Positions 55,707 through 64,000 of a stretch of DNA of 64,000 bases are shown piece by piece. The number at the start of each line of letters is the position of its first letter. The first letter of the stretch is position 1. The DNA comes from Synechococcus sp. RS9909. GTDB taxonomy: Bacteria > Cyanobacteriota > Cyanobacteriia > PCC-6307 > Cyanobiaceae. The translations under genes were made by a program, and so were the position numbers. The stretch is from positions 1-64,000 of the forward strand of contig NZ_CP047943.1 in the NCBI RefSeq assembly GCF_014279595.1, written 5' to 3'. The notes beneath the pieces were generated by a model. The model ran no database searches. It was not told the DNA's origin and saw only the letters and a program-made list of their open reading frames with translations.

Positions 55707-57035
55707 ATGGCCGTGGCCGCAGTGATTGGCGATCACCGACGCGGCAAAACGGCCCTGTTTCTGGCGGCGTGCGGCTGTGCGGGGGCTGCTCCCCACTGGC
55801 TGGATCCGATGCGCAGCCTTCTGCCGGCGCTCACGCTGGCCCTGGTGCTGGGCGGTTATGGCTTGCGCACGGTGCTGCGCGCCCGTCGCCCTGCTGGCAG
55901 CGCCGATGCGGCGTCTGCGGCGGCGAGCGAGGTTTTGGATGCCTGGCCCAGCGTGGATGTGGTGGTGGGCGCCCGCGATGAGGAAGCGGTGGTGGCCCGA
56001 CTGGTGGAGCGGCTTGCGGCTCTGCGTTACCCGACTGAGAAGCTGACGTTCTGGGTGGTGGATGACGGCAGCCAGGACCGCACCGGGGCGATCCTCGATG
56101 CCCTCAAGGCGGAGCATCCCCAGCTGCGGGTGCTGCACCGACCACGGGGCGCTGGCGGTGGCAAGTCGGGGGCCTTGAATGCGGTGCTTCAGCAGCTCCG
56201 CGGCGACTGGTTGCTGGTGCTCGATGCCGATGCCCAGCTCCAGGAGGACGTGCTCGAGCGATTGCTCCCCTATGCGGTGCAGGGGGGATGGGCGGCGGTG
56301 CAACTGCGCAAGGCGGTGGTGAATGCGGGCCAGAGCCTGCTCACCCGGGTGCAGGCGATGGAGATGGCCCTGGATGCCTTGATCCAGCAGGGGCGACTGC
56401 TCGGCGGTGGTGTGATGGAGCTGCGCGGTAACGGTCAGCTGTTGCGGCGCCCCAACCTTGAGGCTTGCGGCGGTTTCAACGAGCACACGGTCACCGATGA
56501 CCTCGATCTGAGTTTTCGCCTGCTCACGGAGGGATCCCGGATCGGTTTGCTCTGGGATCCGCCGGTGCAGGAGGAGGCGGTGGAATCGGTTCCGGCTCTC
56601 TGGAAGCAACGACAGCGCTGGGCGGAGGGTGGCCTGCAGCGTTTCTTTGATTACTGGCCGCAGCTGCTCTCCAATCGGTTGAGCCCGAGCCAGCGGCGCG
56701 ATCTCGCCTGTTTCTTCCTGCTGCAGTACGCCCTGCCGGTGGTGTCGTTTGCCGATGTCGTCACCAGTGCTGCCACCCGCACGGTGCCGGTGTATTGGCC
56801 GCTTTCGATCGTGGCCTTCAGCGTGTCGGGCCTGGCCTACTGGCGCGGTTGCCGGCGACCGAGCGAGGGTCCGGAGCTGCCCCAACCCGACCTGCTGTCG
56901 CTGCTGATGGCCATTGCCTACTTAGGCCACTGGTTTGTGGTGATCCCCTGGGTGAGCGTGCGCATGGCGGTGTTCCCCAAACGGCTGGTGTGGGCGAAAA
57001 CCAGCCACCGCGGCGAGGCGACGGCGGACGTGTGA
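55707..57035 (+). CDS. GT2 glycosyltransferase with membrane segments
   Basis: 442 residues from the ATG at 55707; another ATG at 55809 would start at the membrane helix LLPALTLALVLGGYG. GT2 catalytic features: WPSVDVVVGARDEEAVVARL, WVVDDGSQDRTGAI, LVLDADAQLQED (DxD), TDDLDLSFRLL and QRQRWAEGGLQRFF (QxxRW). Then three or four C-terminal membrane helices. The layout resembles processive beta-glycosyltransferases and also the cyanobacterial monoglucosyldiacylglycerol synthase (Sll1377-like); which one is not decided. Its stop overlaps the next start by 4 bases (GTGA). Confidence 0.85.
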   Translation: MAVAAVIGDHRRGKTALFLAACGCAGAAPHWLDPMRSLLPALTLALVLGGYGLRTVLRARRPAGSADAASAAASEVLDAWPSVDVVVGARDEEAVVARLVERLAALRYPTEKLTFWVVDDGSQDRTGAILDALKAEHPQLRVLHRPRGAGGGKSGALNAVLQQLRGDWLLVLDADAQLQEDVLERLLPYAVQGGWAAVQLRKAVVNAGQSLLTRVQAMEMALDALIQQGRLLGGGVMELRGNGQLLRRPNLEACGGFNEHTVTDDLDLSFRLLTEGSRIGLLWDPPVQEEAVESVPALWKQRQRWAEGGLQRFFDYWPQLLSNRLSPSQRRDLACFFLLQYALPVVSFADVVTSAATRTVPVYWPLSIVAFSVSGLAYWRGCRRPSEGPELPQPDLLSLLMAIAYLGHWFVVIPWVSVRMAVFPKRLVWAKTSHRGEATADV

Positions 57036-57418
57036 GCCTGGTCTCCGAGGCCCATCGACGCCACTGGCAGCAGCGGCGACGCCAAGAGGCGGAACGCATT
57101 GCAGTGCGGCGTGAAAAGGCGGAGCGCAAAGCCGAAGCAGCGGCAGCGCTTCTGAAGCAGCATTGGCCTCAGATTCAGGCTGTCTGGTTGTTCGGCTCGG
57201 TGCTGGAGCCTGGATTTGGCCTCAGATCAGATATTGATCTCTGCATTGAGGGTTTGCCCTCTGATGCTTTGTTTGCAGCAATGCATCAAGTGGATCAACT
57301 CCAACGGGATGTGGTGGATCCTGAATCGCTGATCCCTGTGGATCTGGTGCGACTGGAAGCCTTGCCAGAGCATTGGCAGAAGCGAATTCGAGAGCGTGCC
57401 CGATTGTTGCTTCCATGA
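57032..57418 (+). CDS. MNT-type nucleotidyltransferase (antitoxin-like)
   Basis: 128 residues from the GTG at 57032, overlapping the glycosyltransferase stop; a GTG at 57104 is an alternative. Minimal nucleotidyltransferase with the classic GSX10DXD: GS at residues 55-56, Asp67 and Asp69 (LFGSVLEPGFGLRSDIDL). Before it is a basic, coiled-coil-like extension of about 45 residues (HRRHWQQRRRQEAERIAVRR) that simple MNT proteins lack. In MNT/HEPN pairs this enzyme attaches nucleotides to a conserved Tyr of the HEPN toxin. It overlaps the next gene by 4 bases. Base composition is lower in GC than its left neighbours. Confidence 0.88.
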   Translation: MSLVSEAHRRHWQQRRRQEAERIAVRREKAERKAEAAAALLKQHWPQIQAVWLFGSVLEPGFGLRSDIDLCIEGLPSDALFAAMHQVDQLQRDVVDPESLIPVDLVRLEALPEHWQKRIRERARLLLP

Positions 57419-57906
57419 CCCAGCTTCCGTTTGATCGTGAGCTGCACGATCTCAGAGTGGACCTTAAGGTTGAGCGTTTGAAGTTGGCTTCGCTTGCGGA
57501 GAGCTTGGCGGATCTTCTCGCTGACTGGGAATTGGCCTCGGCTGCACAGGAGCGCTGTGATTCAGCGGCTCTGCGTTTGCAGAGTTTCTATACCGGGATT
57601 GAACGCTGCTTTGTGCAAATTGTGCGAGTTTTGAATGGTGGACCTCCCGACGGGGCCGACTGGCATCGGCGCTTGTTGGAGCGTATGGCTGTTGCCACCG
57701 AGAGTCGCCCTTCGTTGCTGACGGCATCCACGCTGAAGGATCTTGCTGAATTAATGCGTTTTCGGCACGTGGTACGTCATCTTTACTCCTATGAGCTTGA
57801 GAGAGGTCAAGTGCTGCGTCTGCTTCAGAAAGCGATCCAGCTTTGGCCCGATCTGATGCAAGAGCTGCAAATCTTCGAAGCTTGGCTTCAGGACGTTGCG
57901 CGTTAA
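57415..57906 (+). CDS. HEPN-domain protein (toxin-like partner)
   Basis: 163 residues from the ATG at 57415 (MTQLPFDRELHDLRVDLKVE). All-helical HEPN fold with the RX4HXY motif intact: Arg117, His122, Tyr124 (RHVVRHLY). HEPN toxins of this type are RNases neutralised by the cognate MNT enzyme. The gene is coupled by ATGA to the MNT gene. About 52% GC in its first 60 bases (31 of 60) against about 72% (43 of 60) in part of the upstream glycosyltransferase, consistent with transfer. A weak hairpin ATCAA-TTT-TTGAT follows the stop. Confidence 0.88.
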   Translation: MTQLPFDRELHDLRVDLKVERLKLASLAESLADLLADWELASAAQERCDSAALRLQSFYTGIERCFVQIVRVLNGGPPDGADWHRRLLERMAVATESRPSLLTASTLKDLAELMRFRHVVRHLYSYELERGQVLRLLQKAIQLWPDLMQELQIFEAWLQDVAR

Positions 57907-57927
57907 ATCAATTTTTGATGTTTTCTT
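57907..57927 (+). terminator. Weak hairpin after the HEPN gene
   Basis: ATCAA (57907-57911) pairs with TTGAT (57915-57919) around a TTT loop, followed by GTTTTCTTG. The stem is only 5 bp, AT-rich, and the tail interrupted, so termination efficiency is doubtful. Confidence 0.3.
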
Positions 57928-57972
57928 GCGTGCTCGACAGGTGCGGGGGGGGATCAGATTCAGCGGAGGGAT

Positions 57973-59766
57973 TTAGCCCGGGGTCTCCAAATCCACATCG
58001 AGAACATCGCCGTTGAAGAAGTCAGCAAAGCGCTTCACTTTCTCGTCCATCGGTGAGCTTGGAGGCCGAGAGTCTGGCGGTTGCTGTTGGGTGTGTTGGG
58101 CTTGCGCGGGTCTGGGTTGATCAGGCTCTGCATTGCCTGGGCTTGGTGCTGGAGCCGCTGGCCTTGGCGGTGAAGCCGCGGCTGGTGGTGGTGCTGTTGC
58201 TGGGGTGGGCGGTGCGGCCGGTGCGGTCGGCTTGGGGTTGGGCTTGGTGGCGGCGGTGCCGCTGTGCTGCTCCAGTACCAGCTGACGCGTTCCCCCCAGA
58301 GCTCGGCTGATCGCCTGCTCCAACAGGCTGGCCCGACTTTGCACCATGCCCATCCAGTTGCCGGCCACCTGCACCACGGCCCTGTGGGCATCCAGTCGCA
58401 CCAGTTGGGCCTGCTGGGAGAGCAGCATTCGCGTGGAGGGCAGCTCCAGGCTGCCGAGGATCTGCTGCCACAGCTCCGTCAGGTTGGTGGGATCGGGCGC
58501 ACTGACGCTCGCCTGCTCTTCTGGTGCTTCTGGCGGGGGCTTCGTTGCTGGGGCGACAGGCTGGGTGGGGGGCAGGCTCACCGCCGCTTTCGCTGGTGCT
58601 GCAGGAGGAGCCACCGTTGGGGTGACCGCAGGGGCTGAGTGCACCCCCTGTGTTGGCTGGGCCTGGGACTCAGGTTCCGCCAGCAATCCCAGCAGCAACA
58701 CCTCCAGCCATAGGCGCGGCTGCACACTGAGGCGGAGCTGTTGCTCACTGCCGCGCAGACGCGCTTGCCACTGGAGCAACCGTTGGCGGCCGATGCGTTG
58801 GGCGAGCGGCGGCAGTTGATCCCGGAGCTGGGGTGACACGCTGGTGAGTTCCGGACGCTCGGGTGCAGCCGCCATCAGCACGAGATCGCGAAGGATCGCT
58901 GCCAGCCCCTGCAGCACCGCGCCGGGATCGCGGCCTCGATCGAGCAGGCGACGGCTTCCCTCGAGCAGGGGCAGGGGTTCGCCGTTTGCCAGGGCCTCCG
59001 CCAGGCCGATCAGCTCCTGTTCCGGCACGGCTCCCAGCAGCTCCCATACCGCTTCGGCCTTGATCGGTGCCGGCAGCAGGCTCAGCTGATCGAGCAGGCT
59101 TTCGGCGTCGCGCAGCCCCCCCTGGGCCCGTTGCGCCACCACATGCAGGGCCTCAGGCTCAATGCCGATCGCTTCCTGCTCGGCGATCCAGCGCAGGTGC
59201 GCTTCCAGAGCCTCCAGCGGAATGCGGCGGAAGTCGAAGCGTTGGCAGCGGCTGAGGATCGTGGGCAGCACCCGTTGCGGGTCGGTGGTGGCCAGCACGA
59301 ACACCACCCGCGGTGGGGGTTCCTCCAGCGTTTTCAGCAGTGCATTGAAGGCAGCGGTGGAGAGCATGTGGCATTCATCCACCACATACACCTTCCAGCG
59401 CGCCTGCACCGGTGCGAAGCGCGAGCGTTCGATCAGATCGCGGATGTTGTCGACGCCCGTGTTGGAGGCGGCGTCGATTTCGATCACATCGAGGGCGGTG
59501 CCGGCGCTGATCGTGGTGCACAGCTCGCAGGTCCCGCAGGGCTCAGGCGTGGGGGTGTCGCTGCTGAGGCAGTTGAGCGAGCGGGCCAGGATGCGGGCGC
59601 TGGAGGTCTTGCCGGTGCCGCGCGGGCCGCTGAACAGATAGGCCGGAGCGATCCGATCGCTGCGCAGGGCGTGGCTGAGGGTGGCGGCGATCACGTCCTG
59701 CCCCACCAGCTGGTCAAACCGCTGGGGTCGGTATTTGTGATGCAGCGGCTGATAGGCCTGACTCAT
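57973..59766 (-). CDS. dnaX: DNA polymerase III gamma/tau subunit
   Basis: Clamp-loader ATPase organising the replisome. 597 residues. N-terminal AAA+ module: KYRPQRFDQLVGQDVIAATL, Walker A SGPRGTGKTSSARIL (46-60), zinc cysteines (Cys77, 80, 83 in PCGTCELC and an earlier Cys66), VYVVDECHMLSTAAFNALLK and TTDPQRVLPTILSRCQRFDF. The middle contains the pol-binding region, then a long Pro/Ala-rich tail and a conserved end KRFADFFNGDVLDVD. No A-rich frameshift site and no intein insertion are seen. Confidence 0.97.
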   Translation of the reverse strand: MSQAYQPLHHKYRPQRFDQLVGQDVIAATLSHALRSDRIAPAYLFSGPRGTGKTSSARILARSLNCLSSDTPTPEPCGTCELCTTISAGTALDVIEIDAASNTGVDNIRDLIERSRFAPVQARWKVYVVDECHMLSTAAFNALLKTLEEPPPRVVFVLATTDPQRVLPTILSRCQRFDFRRIPLEALEAHLRWIAEQEAIGIEPEALHVVAQRAQGGLRDAESLLDQLSLLPAPIKAEAVWELLGAVPEQELIGLAEALANGEPLPLLEGSRRLLDRGRDPGAVLQGLAAILRDLVLMAAAPERPELTSVSPQLRDQLPPLAQRIGRQRLLQWQARLRGSEQQLRLSVQPRLWLEVLLLGLLAEPESQAQPTQGVHSAPAVTPTVAPPAAPAKAAVSLPPTQPVAPATKPPPEAPEEQASVSAPDPTNLTELWQQILGSLELPSTRMLLSQQAQLVRLDAHRAVVQVAGNWMGMVQSRASLLEQAISRALGGTRQLVLEQHSGTAATKPNPKPTAPAAPPTPATAPPPAAASPPRPAAPAPSPGNAEPDQPRPAQAQHTQQQPPDSRPPSSPMDEKVKRFADFFNGDVLDVDLETPG

Positions 59767-59789
59767 GCGCTGCCAGCGGAACCCAGAGA

Positions 59790-60485
59790 CTACTCAGCCT
59801 GGTTCGGAGGCTTCCCTTCCGGAGCCCCCTCCAGCAGGGCGACGATCCGCTGCTCCATCTCCTCCACCGCGGCCAGTTCATCGGCCAGGGTCTGCCCCGC
59901 CTGCAGCAGGCGTCGACTGTGGCGGTTGCCCCGCTCGGCAGCGCCGTTGTCGGGCCCGCCCCGGATCCAGCCCTCCGCCTGCTCGAGGGTGGTTTCCAGC
60001 TTCTGGAGCAAGCGCAGCCGCAGCTGTTCCAGCTGCTCCAGGCCGCGCTTCGCCCGTTCGCGGGAGGCCTGATCCACCAGCCCCTTGCGCAGCAACAGGC
60101 CGAGGCCCGTGAGCAGGGCCGCCGGCATCAGCTGGCCCAGGGCCAGAGCGCCGAGACTGCCGGTGTGCAGCCAATCTTCCACCTGGCCGCTGCGGTGGCG
60201 ACCCGTTTTGCACCAGGTGGCGAAATGCTCGCAATTGTTGAAGAGCAGGTTGTAGCGCTGCTCGCCGATGCGGCTCATCGCCCGGCGCAGGGTGATGCCC
60301 GCGGGCGAGGCCTGGGGGTGGTCCACCACCCGGATCTCCAGGCCACGGCTGAAGTCGTTCAGCGGGCTGCGCAGGATTTCGCGGCCTTCGAGGTAGTGGG
60401 CGACGCTGCCATCACCCAGATCGATGCCGTGATGCAGAAACAGGCCGTGCTGGCGGGGAACGGTGAGGTGATCGGCAGCGGCCAC
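59790..60485 (-). CDS. LRAT-domain (NlpC/P60-like) protein
   Basis: 231 residues, start GTG at 60485. The LRAT-like catalytic module spans residues about 5-100: the H-box (LFLHHGIDLGDGSVAHY with two His), DFSRGLEIRVVDHP, and the NC-box FNNCEHFATWCKTG with the putative nucleophile Cys. A hydrophobic stretch (LGQLMPAALLTGLGLLLR) and a coiled coil follow. LRAT-like enzymes are thiol acyltransferases or hydrolases on lipids or peptides; the substrate here is unknown. Located between dnaX and clpX, all on the minus strand. Confidence 0.85.
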   Translation of the reverse strand: MAAADHLTVPRQHGLFLHHGIDLGDGSVAHYLEGREILRSPLNDFSRGLEIRVVDHPQASPAGITLRRAMSRIGEQRYNLLFNNCEHFATWCKTGRHRSGQVEDWLHTGSLGALALGQLMPAALLTGLGLLLRKGLVDQASRERAKRGLEQLEQLRLRLLQKLETTLEQAEGWIRGGPDNGAAERGNRHSRRLLQAGQTLADELAAVEEMEQRIVALLEGAPEGKPPNQAE

Positions 60486-60504
60486 GGGGATTCAGATCAC
60501 AGGC

Positions 60505-61857
60505 CTAGGCCGATTCCTGCTGACGCTCGTTGCCGGGCAGGGGCAGCACCTTGCCGCCGGTGTGTTCCTCCACCATGGCGCGCGTCACGGTGAAGGTCTT
60601 CACGTTCTTGCGAGAAGGCAGCTCATACATCAGATCGAGCATCAGCTCTTCCACGATGCCGCGCAGGGCCCGGGCTCCGGTTTTGCGGCGGTGCGCCTCG
60701 TGGGCAATCGCTTCCACCGCTCCCGCCTCGAAGTCGAGTTGCACGTTGTCCATGCTCAGCAGGGTGCGGAACTGCTTCACCAGGGCATCGCGCGGTTCGG
60801 TGAGGATCGATTCGAGCGCGTGCTCATCCAGGGGCTCCAGCACCGCACTCACCGGCATGCGACCGATGAACTCCGGGATCAGGCCGTATTTCACCAGGTC
60901 GTCGGGTTCCAGGTGCCGTAGCACCTGGGCCGCCTGCAGATCCCGGTTGGCCCGATGCCGGCCCCGGCCAGCGTCGGGCATGAAGCCGATCGAGTTGCGG
61001 CCAAGTCGTTTCTGCACCACGTCATCCAGGCCCACAAAGGCACCGCCGCAGATGAACAGGATCTGGCTGGTGTCGATCTGGATGCAGTCCTGATAGGGGT
61101 GCTTGCGGCCCCCCTGGGGCGGCACGTTGGCCACGGTGCCTTCCAGCATCTTCAGCAGCGCCTGCTGCACCCCTTCGCCCGACACATCCCGGGTGATCGA
61201 GGGGTTCTCGCTCTTGCGGGCGATCTTGTCGATCTCGTCGATGTAGATGATGCCCCGCTGGGCCTGATCCACATCCATGTCGGATTTCTGCAGCAGCCGC
61301 AGCAGGATGTTTTCCACGTCTTCGCCCACGTAACCGGCTTCGGTGAGCGTGGTGGCATCGGCCACGGCGAAGGGCACATCCAGCAGCTCCGCCAGGGTCT
61401 GGGCCAGCAGGGTCTTGCCGCAGCCGGTGGGGCCGATCAGCAGGATGTTGCTCTTGTGCAGCCGTGTGGCGGTCTGTTCGGTTTCGCCATTGCCGTCGCC
61501 CTGCCAGGCCAGGCGTTTGTAGTGGTTGTACACCGCCACCGACAGCACTTTCTTCGCCGCTTCCTGGCCCACCACCTGGCGGTCGAGGAAGGATTTGATC
61601 TCCTGGGGTTTCGGGATCGAGGCGAGTGTGGGAGCGGGTTTGCTGCTCTTGCGGGGGGCCTGGCCGCCCTTGCGGGCCGGTTCGGCGCCATGGCGGGGAT
61701 TGCCCTGGGCGTCGATCAGTTCCTCATCGAGGATCTCGTTGCACAGATCGATGCATTCATCGCAGATGTACACACCGTGGCCGGCGATCAGCTTCCGCAC
61801 CTGCTCCTGCGACTTGCCGCAGAAGGAGCACTTCAGATGGGCGTCGAATTTGGCCAT
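60505..61857 (-). CDS. clpX: ATP-dependent Clp protease ATP-binding subunit ClpX
   Basis: AAA+ unfoldase that feeds ClpP. 450 residues. N-terminal zinc-binding domain: [19 protein letters not shown] and [13 protein letters not shown]. Motifs: [20 protein letters not shown], Walker [53 protein letters not shown] (Walker B), and [18 protein letters not shown]. It lies 87 bases after clpP and 20 bases before the LRAT gene. Confidence 0.97.
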   Translation of the reverse strand: MAKFDAHLKCSFCGKSQEQVRKLIAGHGVYICDECIDLCNEILDEELIDAQGNPRHGAEPARKGGQAPRKSSKPAPTLASIPKPQEIKSFLDRQVVGQEAAKKVLSVAVYNHYKRLAWQGDGNGETEQTATRLHKSNILLIGPTGCGKTLLAQTLAELLDVPFAVADATTLTEAGYVGEDVENILLRLLQKSDMDVDQAQRGIIYIDEIDKIARKSENPSITRDVSGEGVQQALLKMLEGTVANVPPQGGRKHPYQDCIQIDTSQILFICGGAFVGLDDVVQKRLGRNSIGFMPDAGRGRHRANRDLQAAQVLRHLEPDDLVKYGLIPEFIGRMPVSAVLEPLDEHALESILTEPRDALVKQFRTLLSMDNVQLDFEAGAVEAIAHEAHRRKTGARALRGIVEELMLDLMYELPSRKNVKTFTVTRAMVEEHTGGKVLPLPGNERQQESA

Positions 61858-61943
61858 CGGGCGCTGATCACTTCAACGGTTTGCAGACGGAGTAGCCGTG
61901 CGGCCGATCCGGACTCCAAGGATCGCGGCAGAGCTGAGCCATG

Positions 61944-62633
61944 TCAGCCCTCCGTAACGATTCCTCCGTCACCGGAACTGTCCACGACGCGATCAATCAA
62001 GCCGTATTCAACCGCTTCCGCCGGTGAAAGGAAGTAGTCGCGGTCGGTGTCTTCGGCGATCTTCTCCAGGGGCTGGCCGGTGTGTTCGGCCATCAGTCCG
62101 TTGAGGGTGTCCTTGAGGAAGAGGATCTCCTGGGCCTGGATTTCGATGTCCACCGCCTGTCCCTGAGCCCCGCCGAGGGGTTGGTGGATCATGATCCGGG
62201 CGCTGGGCAGGGCGAGCCGTTTGCCCTTGGTGCCGCCGGAGAGCAGGAAAGCCCCCATGGACGCCGCCAGGCCATAACAGATCGTCACCACATCGGGCGC
62301 GACCTGCTGCATCGTGTCGTAGATCGCCAGGCCGGCGGTCACCGAACCACCCGGGGAGTTGATATAGATCTGAATCTCTTTTTCAGGATCCTCGGCCTCG
62401 AGGAAGAGCAGCTGGGCCACGAGGGCATCGGCCACCTGATCGTCGATGCCGGTGCCGAGGAAGATGATTCGCTCTCGCAACAGGCGCGAATAGATATCGA
62501 AGGAGCGCTCACCCCGCCCCGACTGCTCCACCACTGTGGGCAAGACGCCCGGAGACGCGGAGGGCAGGCCCGAAACGGGGCGAATGCCCCGCCAGCGGTT
62601 CTGAATCGGATGGTGGTGTCGGGCGTCGATCAC
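61944..62633 (-). CDS. clpP: ATP-dependent Clp protease proteolytic subunit
   Basis: Serine protease barrel. 229 residues, start GTG at 62633. Active site: Ser125 in [14 protein letters not shown], His150 in [11 protein letters not shown] and the Asp of EDTDRDYF. The N-terminal extension of about 30 residues ([20 protein letters not shown]) is typical of this cyanobacterial ClpP type and may be processed. It lies between tig and clpX, the conserved tig-clpP-clpX order in reverse. Confidence 0.96.
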   Translation of the reverse strand: MIDARHHHPIQNRWRGIRPVSGLPSASPGVLPTVVEQSGRGERSFDIYSRLLRERIIFLGTGIDDQVADALVAQLLFLEAEDPEKEIQIYINSPGGSVTAGLAIYDTMQQVAPDVVTICYGLAASMGAFLLSGGTKGKRLALPSARIMIHQPLGGAQGQAVDIEIQAQEILFLKDTLNGLMAEHTGQPLEKIAEDTDRDYFLSPAEAVEYGLIDRVVDSSGDGGIVTEG

Positions 62634-62690
62634 GCGGCGGCAGGAGGCGTTCTCAACTCAATCTATGGGTGCTGCTCGGCCTGATGCTGA

Positions 62691-64000
62691 TCAGGCGTCC
62701 GCCGCAGCGGCGTCGGGGTCGGCTTTGGCCTTGGCCTTGGCTTTGCTCGTTTTGGCAGCGGCTTTTTCCGTGATGCTGCTGTTCTCTTCCAGCCAGCCGA
62801 GCAGCTTGTCGCGCAGGAGGTCGTCCACCACGGCATCGCGCAGGCGCTGGGGATCGATGTCGCGCTCGCCGGAGAGCTGGCGTTTCACCTCCTTCAGCTT
62901 CGCTTCGATCTCCTCTTCTTCCACCTTGAGGTTTTCGGCTTCGGCCAGGGCGCTGAGGGCGAGGCTGCGGCGCAGGCGTTCCTCCGCCTCAGGCCGGGAC
63001 GATTCCATCAGGGAGCGCACCAGGTCGGGGGTGAACAGCGACTTCACGTCCATGCCCTGCTGGGCGAACTGGCCGGCGGTCTGTTCCACCAGGTTGCGCA
63101 CCTCCTGTTGCACGAGGCTGGCGGGGAGTTCCACCTCCAGCTGCTCCACCAGGGCTGCCAGCAGGGCGTCATGACGATTGCTCTGTTGACGACGCTCGGC
63201 GTCGTCCTTGAGGCGCTTCTCCAGGTCCTGGCGCAGTTCCGCCATGGTGTCTTTGTCGCTGGCCTGCTTGGCGAAGGCGTCATCCAGCTCGGGCAATTCG
63301 CGGGTCTTGAGATCCTTGAGGGTGATCACGAAGCTGGCTTTGCGGCCGCGCGCATCCTCCTTGGGGTAATCCTCGGGGAACTGGCAATCCACGGTTTTCT
63401 CCTCACCGATCGCCATGCCGAGGATGCCCTCCACGAAGCCCGGGATCATCTGTCCGTCTTCCAGCTCCACATCCATGGAGTCGGCACTGCCGCCTTCGAT
63501 CGCGGAGCCGTCGTCGCTGTAGGTGCCCTCGAAGCTCACCACCGCCACATCGCCGTTGGCGGCGGGGCGATCCTCCACCGGCACCAGGGTGGCCATCTGC
63601 TTGCGTGATTGCTCGAGCATGGCGTCCACCTGGGAGGGATCAAAGCGCACGCTCTCGGCTTCCGCTTTCAGCCCTTTGGTGGCTTTGAGCTTTGGAACCG
63701 GGGCCACATCGGTTTCGAGGGTCACAGTGAGGTCTTTGCCCGGATCAAAGGCCTCCAGCAGCGGTTCGAAACCACCGCTCAGATCCGGTTGCCCGAGGGC
63801 TTCGATGTTTTCCTGCTCGATTGCTTCGCGCCACACGGCGTCCACGATCGATTCCAGCGCCGTGGCCCGGATGCGCAGTGGTCCGATCTGTTGCAACAGC
63901 ACGGCGCGAGGCACCTTGCCTTTGCGGAAACCGGGCAGATTGATCGTGCGACTCAGACGTGAAATCGCCGCTTCGTAACTCTCCTTGCAACGGGCCGCCG
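62691..64000 (-). CDS. tig: Trigger factor, N-terminus cut off by window end
   Basis: Ribosome-associated chaperone and prolyl isomerase. The reading frame runs to the window edge, so the first residues are missing. At about position 63925 the frame contains [17 protein letters not shown], the GFRxGxxP ribosome-binding signature, so the missing part is the first 30 or so residues. The PPIase domain ([40 protein letters not shown]) and the helical C-terminal arms follow. The C-terminus is Lys/Ala-rich. The gene order tig-clpP-clpX is conserved. Confidence 0.96.
   Translation of the reverse strand, partial: AARCKESYEAAISRLSRTINLPGFRKGKVPRAVLLQQIGPLRIRATALESIVDAVWREAIEQENIEALGQPDLSGGFEPLLEAFDPGKDLTVTLETDVAPVPKLKATKGLKAEAESVRFDPSQVDAMLEQSRKQMATLVPVEDRPAANGDVAVVSFEGTYSDDGSAIEGGSADSMDVELEDGQMIPGFVEGILGMAIGEEKTVDCQFPEDYPKEDARGRKASFVITLKDLKTRELPELDDAFAKQASDKDTMAELRQDLEKRLKDDAERRQQSNRHDALLAALVEQLEVELPASLVQQEVRNLVEQTAGQFAQQGMDVKSLFTPDLVRSLMESSRPEAEERLRRSLALSALAEAENLKVEEEEIEAKLKEVKRQLSGERDIDPQRLRDAVVDDLLRDKLLGWLEENSSITEKAAAKTSKAKAKAKADPDAAAADA

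Noticed and set aside
54867-56885. 672-residue open frame on the minus strand opposite the SpoIID and glycosyltransferase genes
   Set aside because: Lies over two well-supported genes; low-complexity sequence, no domain.
57973-59766. Intein or programmed frameshift in dnaX
   Set aside because: The coding frame is continuous and no A-rich slippery sequence or intein motif is visible.

Overview
The window is a GC-rich (low to mid 60s percent by eye), gene-dense piece of a cyanobacterial chromosome. Gene content and order point to a marine or euryhaline picocyanobacterium of the Synechococcus/Cyanobium/Prochlorococcus clade. The run dnaN - PRC-barrel protein - purL - purF - gyrA/parC-like - TPR - queG - ... 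- nusB - ftsY - rsbU-like - argH - RRM protein - dus - msrB - grpE - dnaJ - rsgA - ybaB - murB - murC - gap2 - thiL - cyclophilin - efp - accB - pdxA is the familiar first-gene block of these genomes (recalled knowledge, not a search). Cyanobacterial markers include sqdB/sqdX, a Psb34-like protein, a Ycf37-like TPR protein, a TLP40/CYP38-like lumenal cyclophilin, a cbiD-type cobalamin gene and Gap2.

Layout. 0-10 kb: sliding clamp, purine synthesis (purL/purF), a second-type gyrase/topo IV A subunit, a TPR lipoprotein-like or secreted protein and queG. 10-20 kb: membrane proteins, nusB, ftsY, a PP2C-type phosphatase, argH, an RRM protein, dus, msrB and an HI0933-type flavoprotein. 20-25 kb: a minus-strand type IV pilus motor module (pilB-pilT-pilC). 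24-28 kb: the chaperones grpE-dnaJ, a TusA-like protein, rsgA and ybaB. 28-36 kb: murC-murB, gap2 with a terminator, thiL, cyclophilin, efp-accB, pdxA. 36-42 kb is the most variable-looking part: an NAD epimerase, several very small proteins, an HNH protein, a compact SNF2-type helicase, two secreted small proteins, an AbrB-type membrane protein and tRNA-Gly(CCC). 42-52 kb: a class V aminotransferase, cbiD, guaA, two cyanobacterial conserved proteins, PBP2, the sulfolipid genes sqdX and sqdB, a Psb34-like protein and thiG. 52-64 kb: a Ycf37-like protein, rplT-rpmI, a SpoIID-domain protein, a GT2 glycosyltransferase, an MNT/HEPN toxin-antitoxin-like pair, dnaX, an LRAT-domain protein, clpX-clpP and the truncated start of tig (trigger factor).

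Most of the window is core housekeeping. Many neighbours overlap by 1-4 bases at stop/start (purL-purF, queG-TPR, murC-murB, efp-accB, GT2-MNT, MNT-HEPN), and several convergent pairs overlap at their 3' ends. The clearest accessory signal is the MNT/HEPN pair at about 57.0-57.9 kb: it is visibly less GC-rich, carries the textbook GSX10DXD and RX4HXY motifs, and sits at the stop codon of a glycosyltransferase gene just before dnaX. No CRISPR array, rRNA, insertion sequence, transposase or integrase was seen, and no gap between genes exceeds about 210 bases. I did not find a convincing entirely new multi-gene system; the best candidates for follow-up are the MNT/HEPN pair, the HARP-like SNF2 helicase and the LRAT protein.
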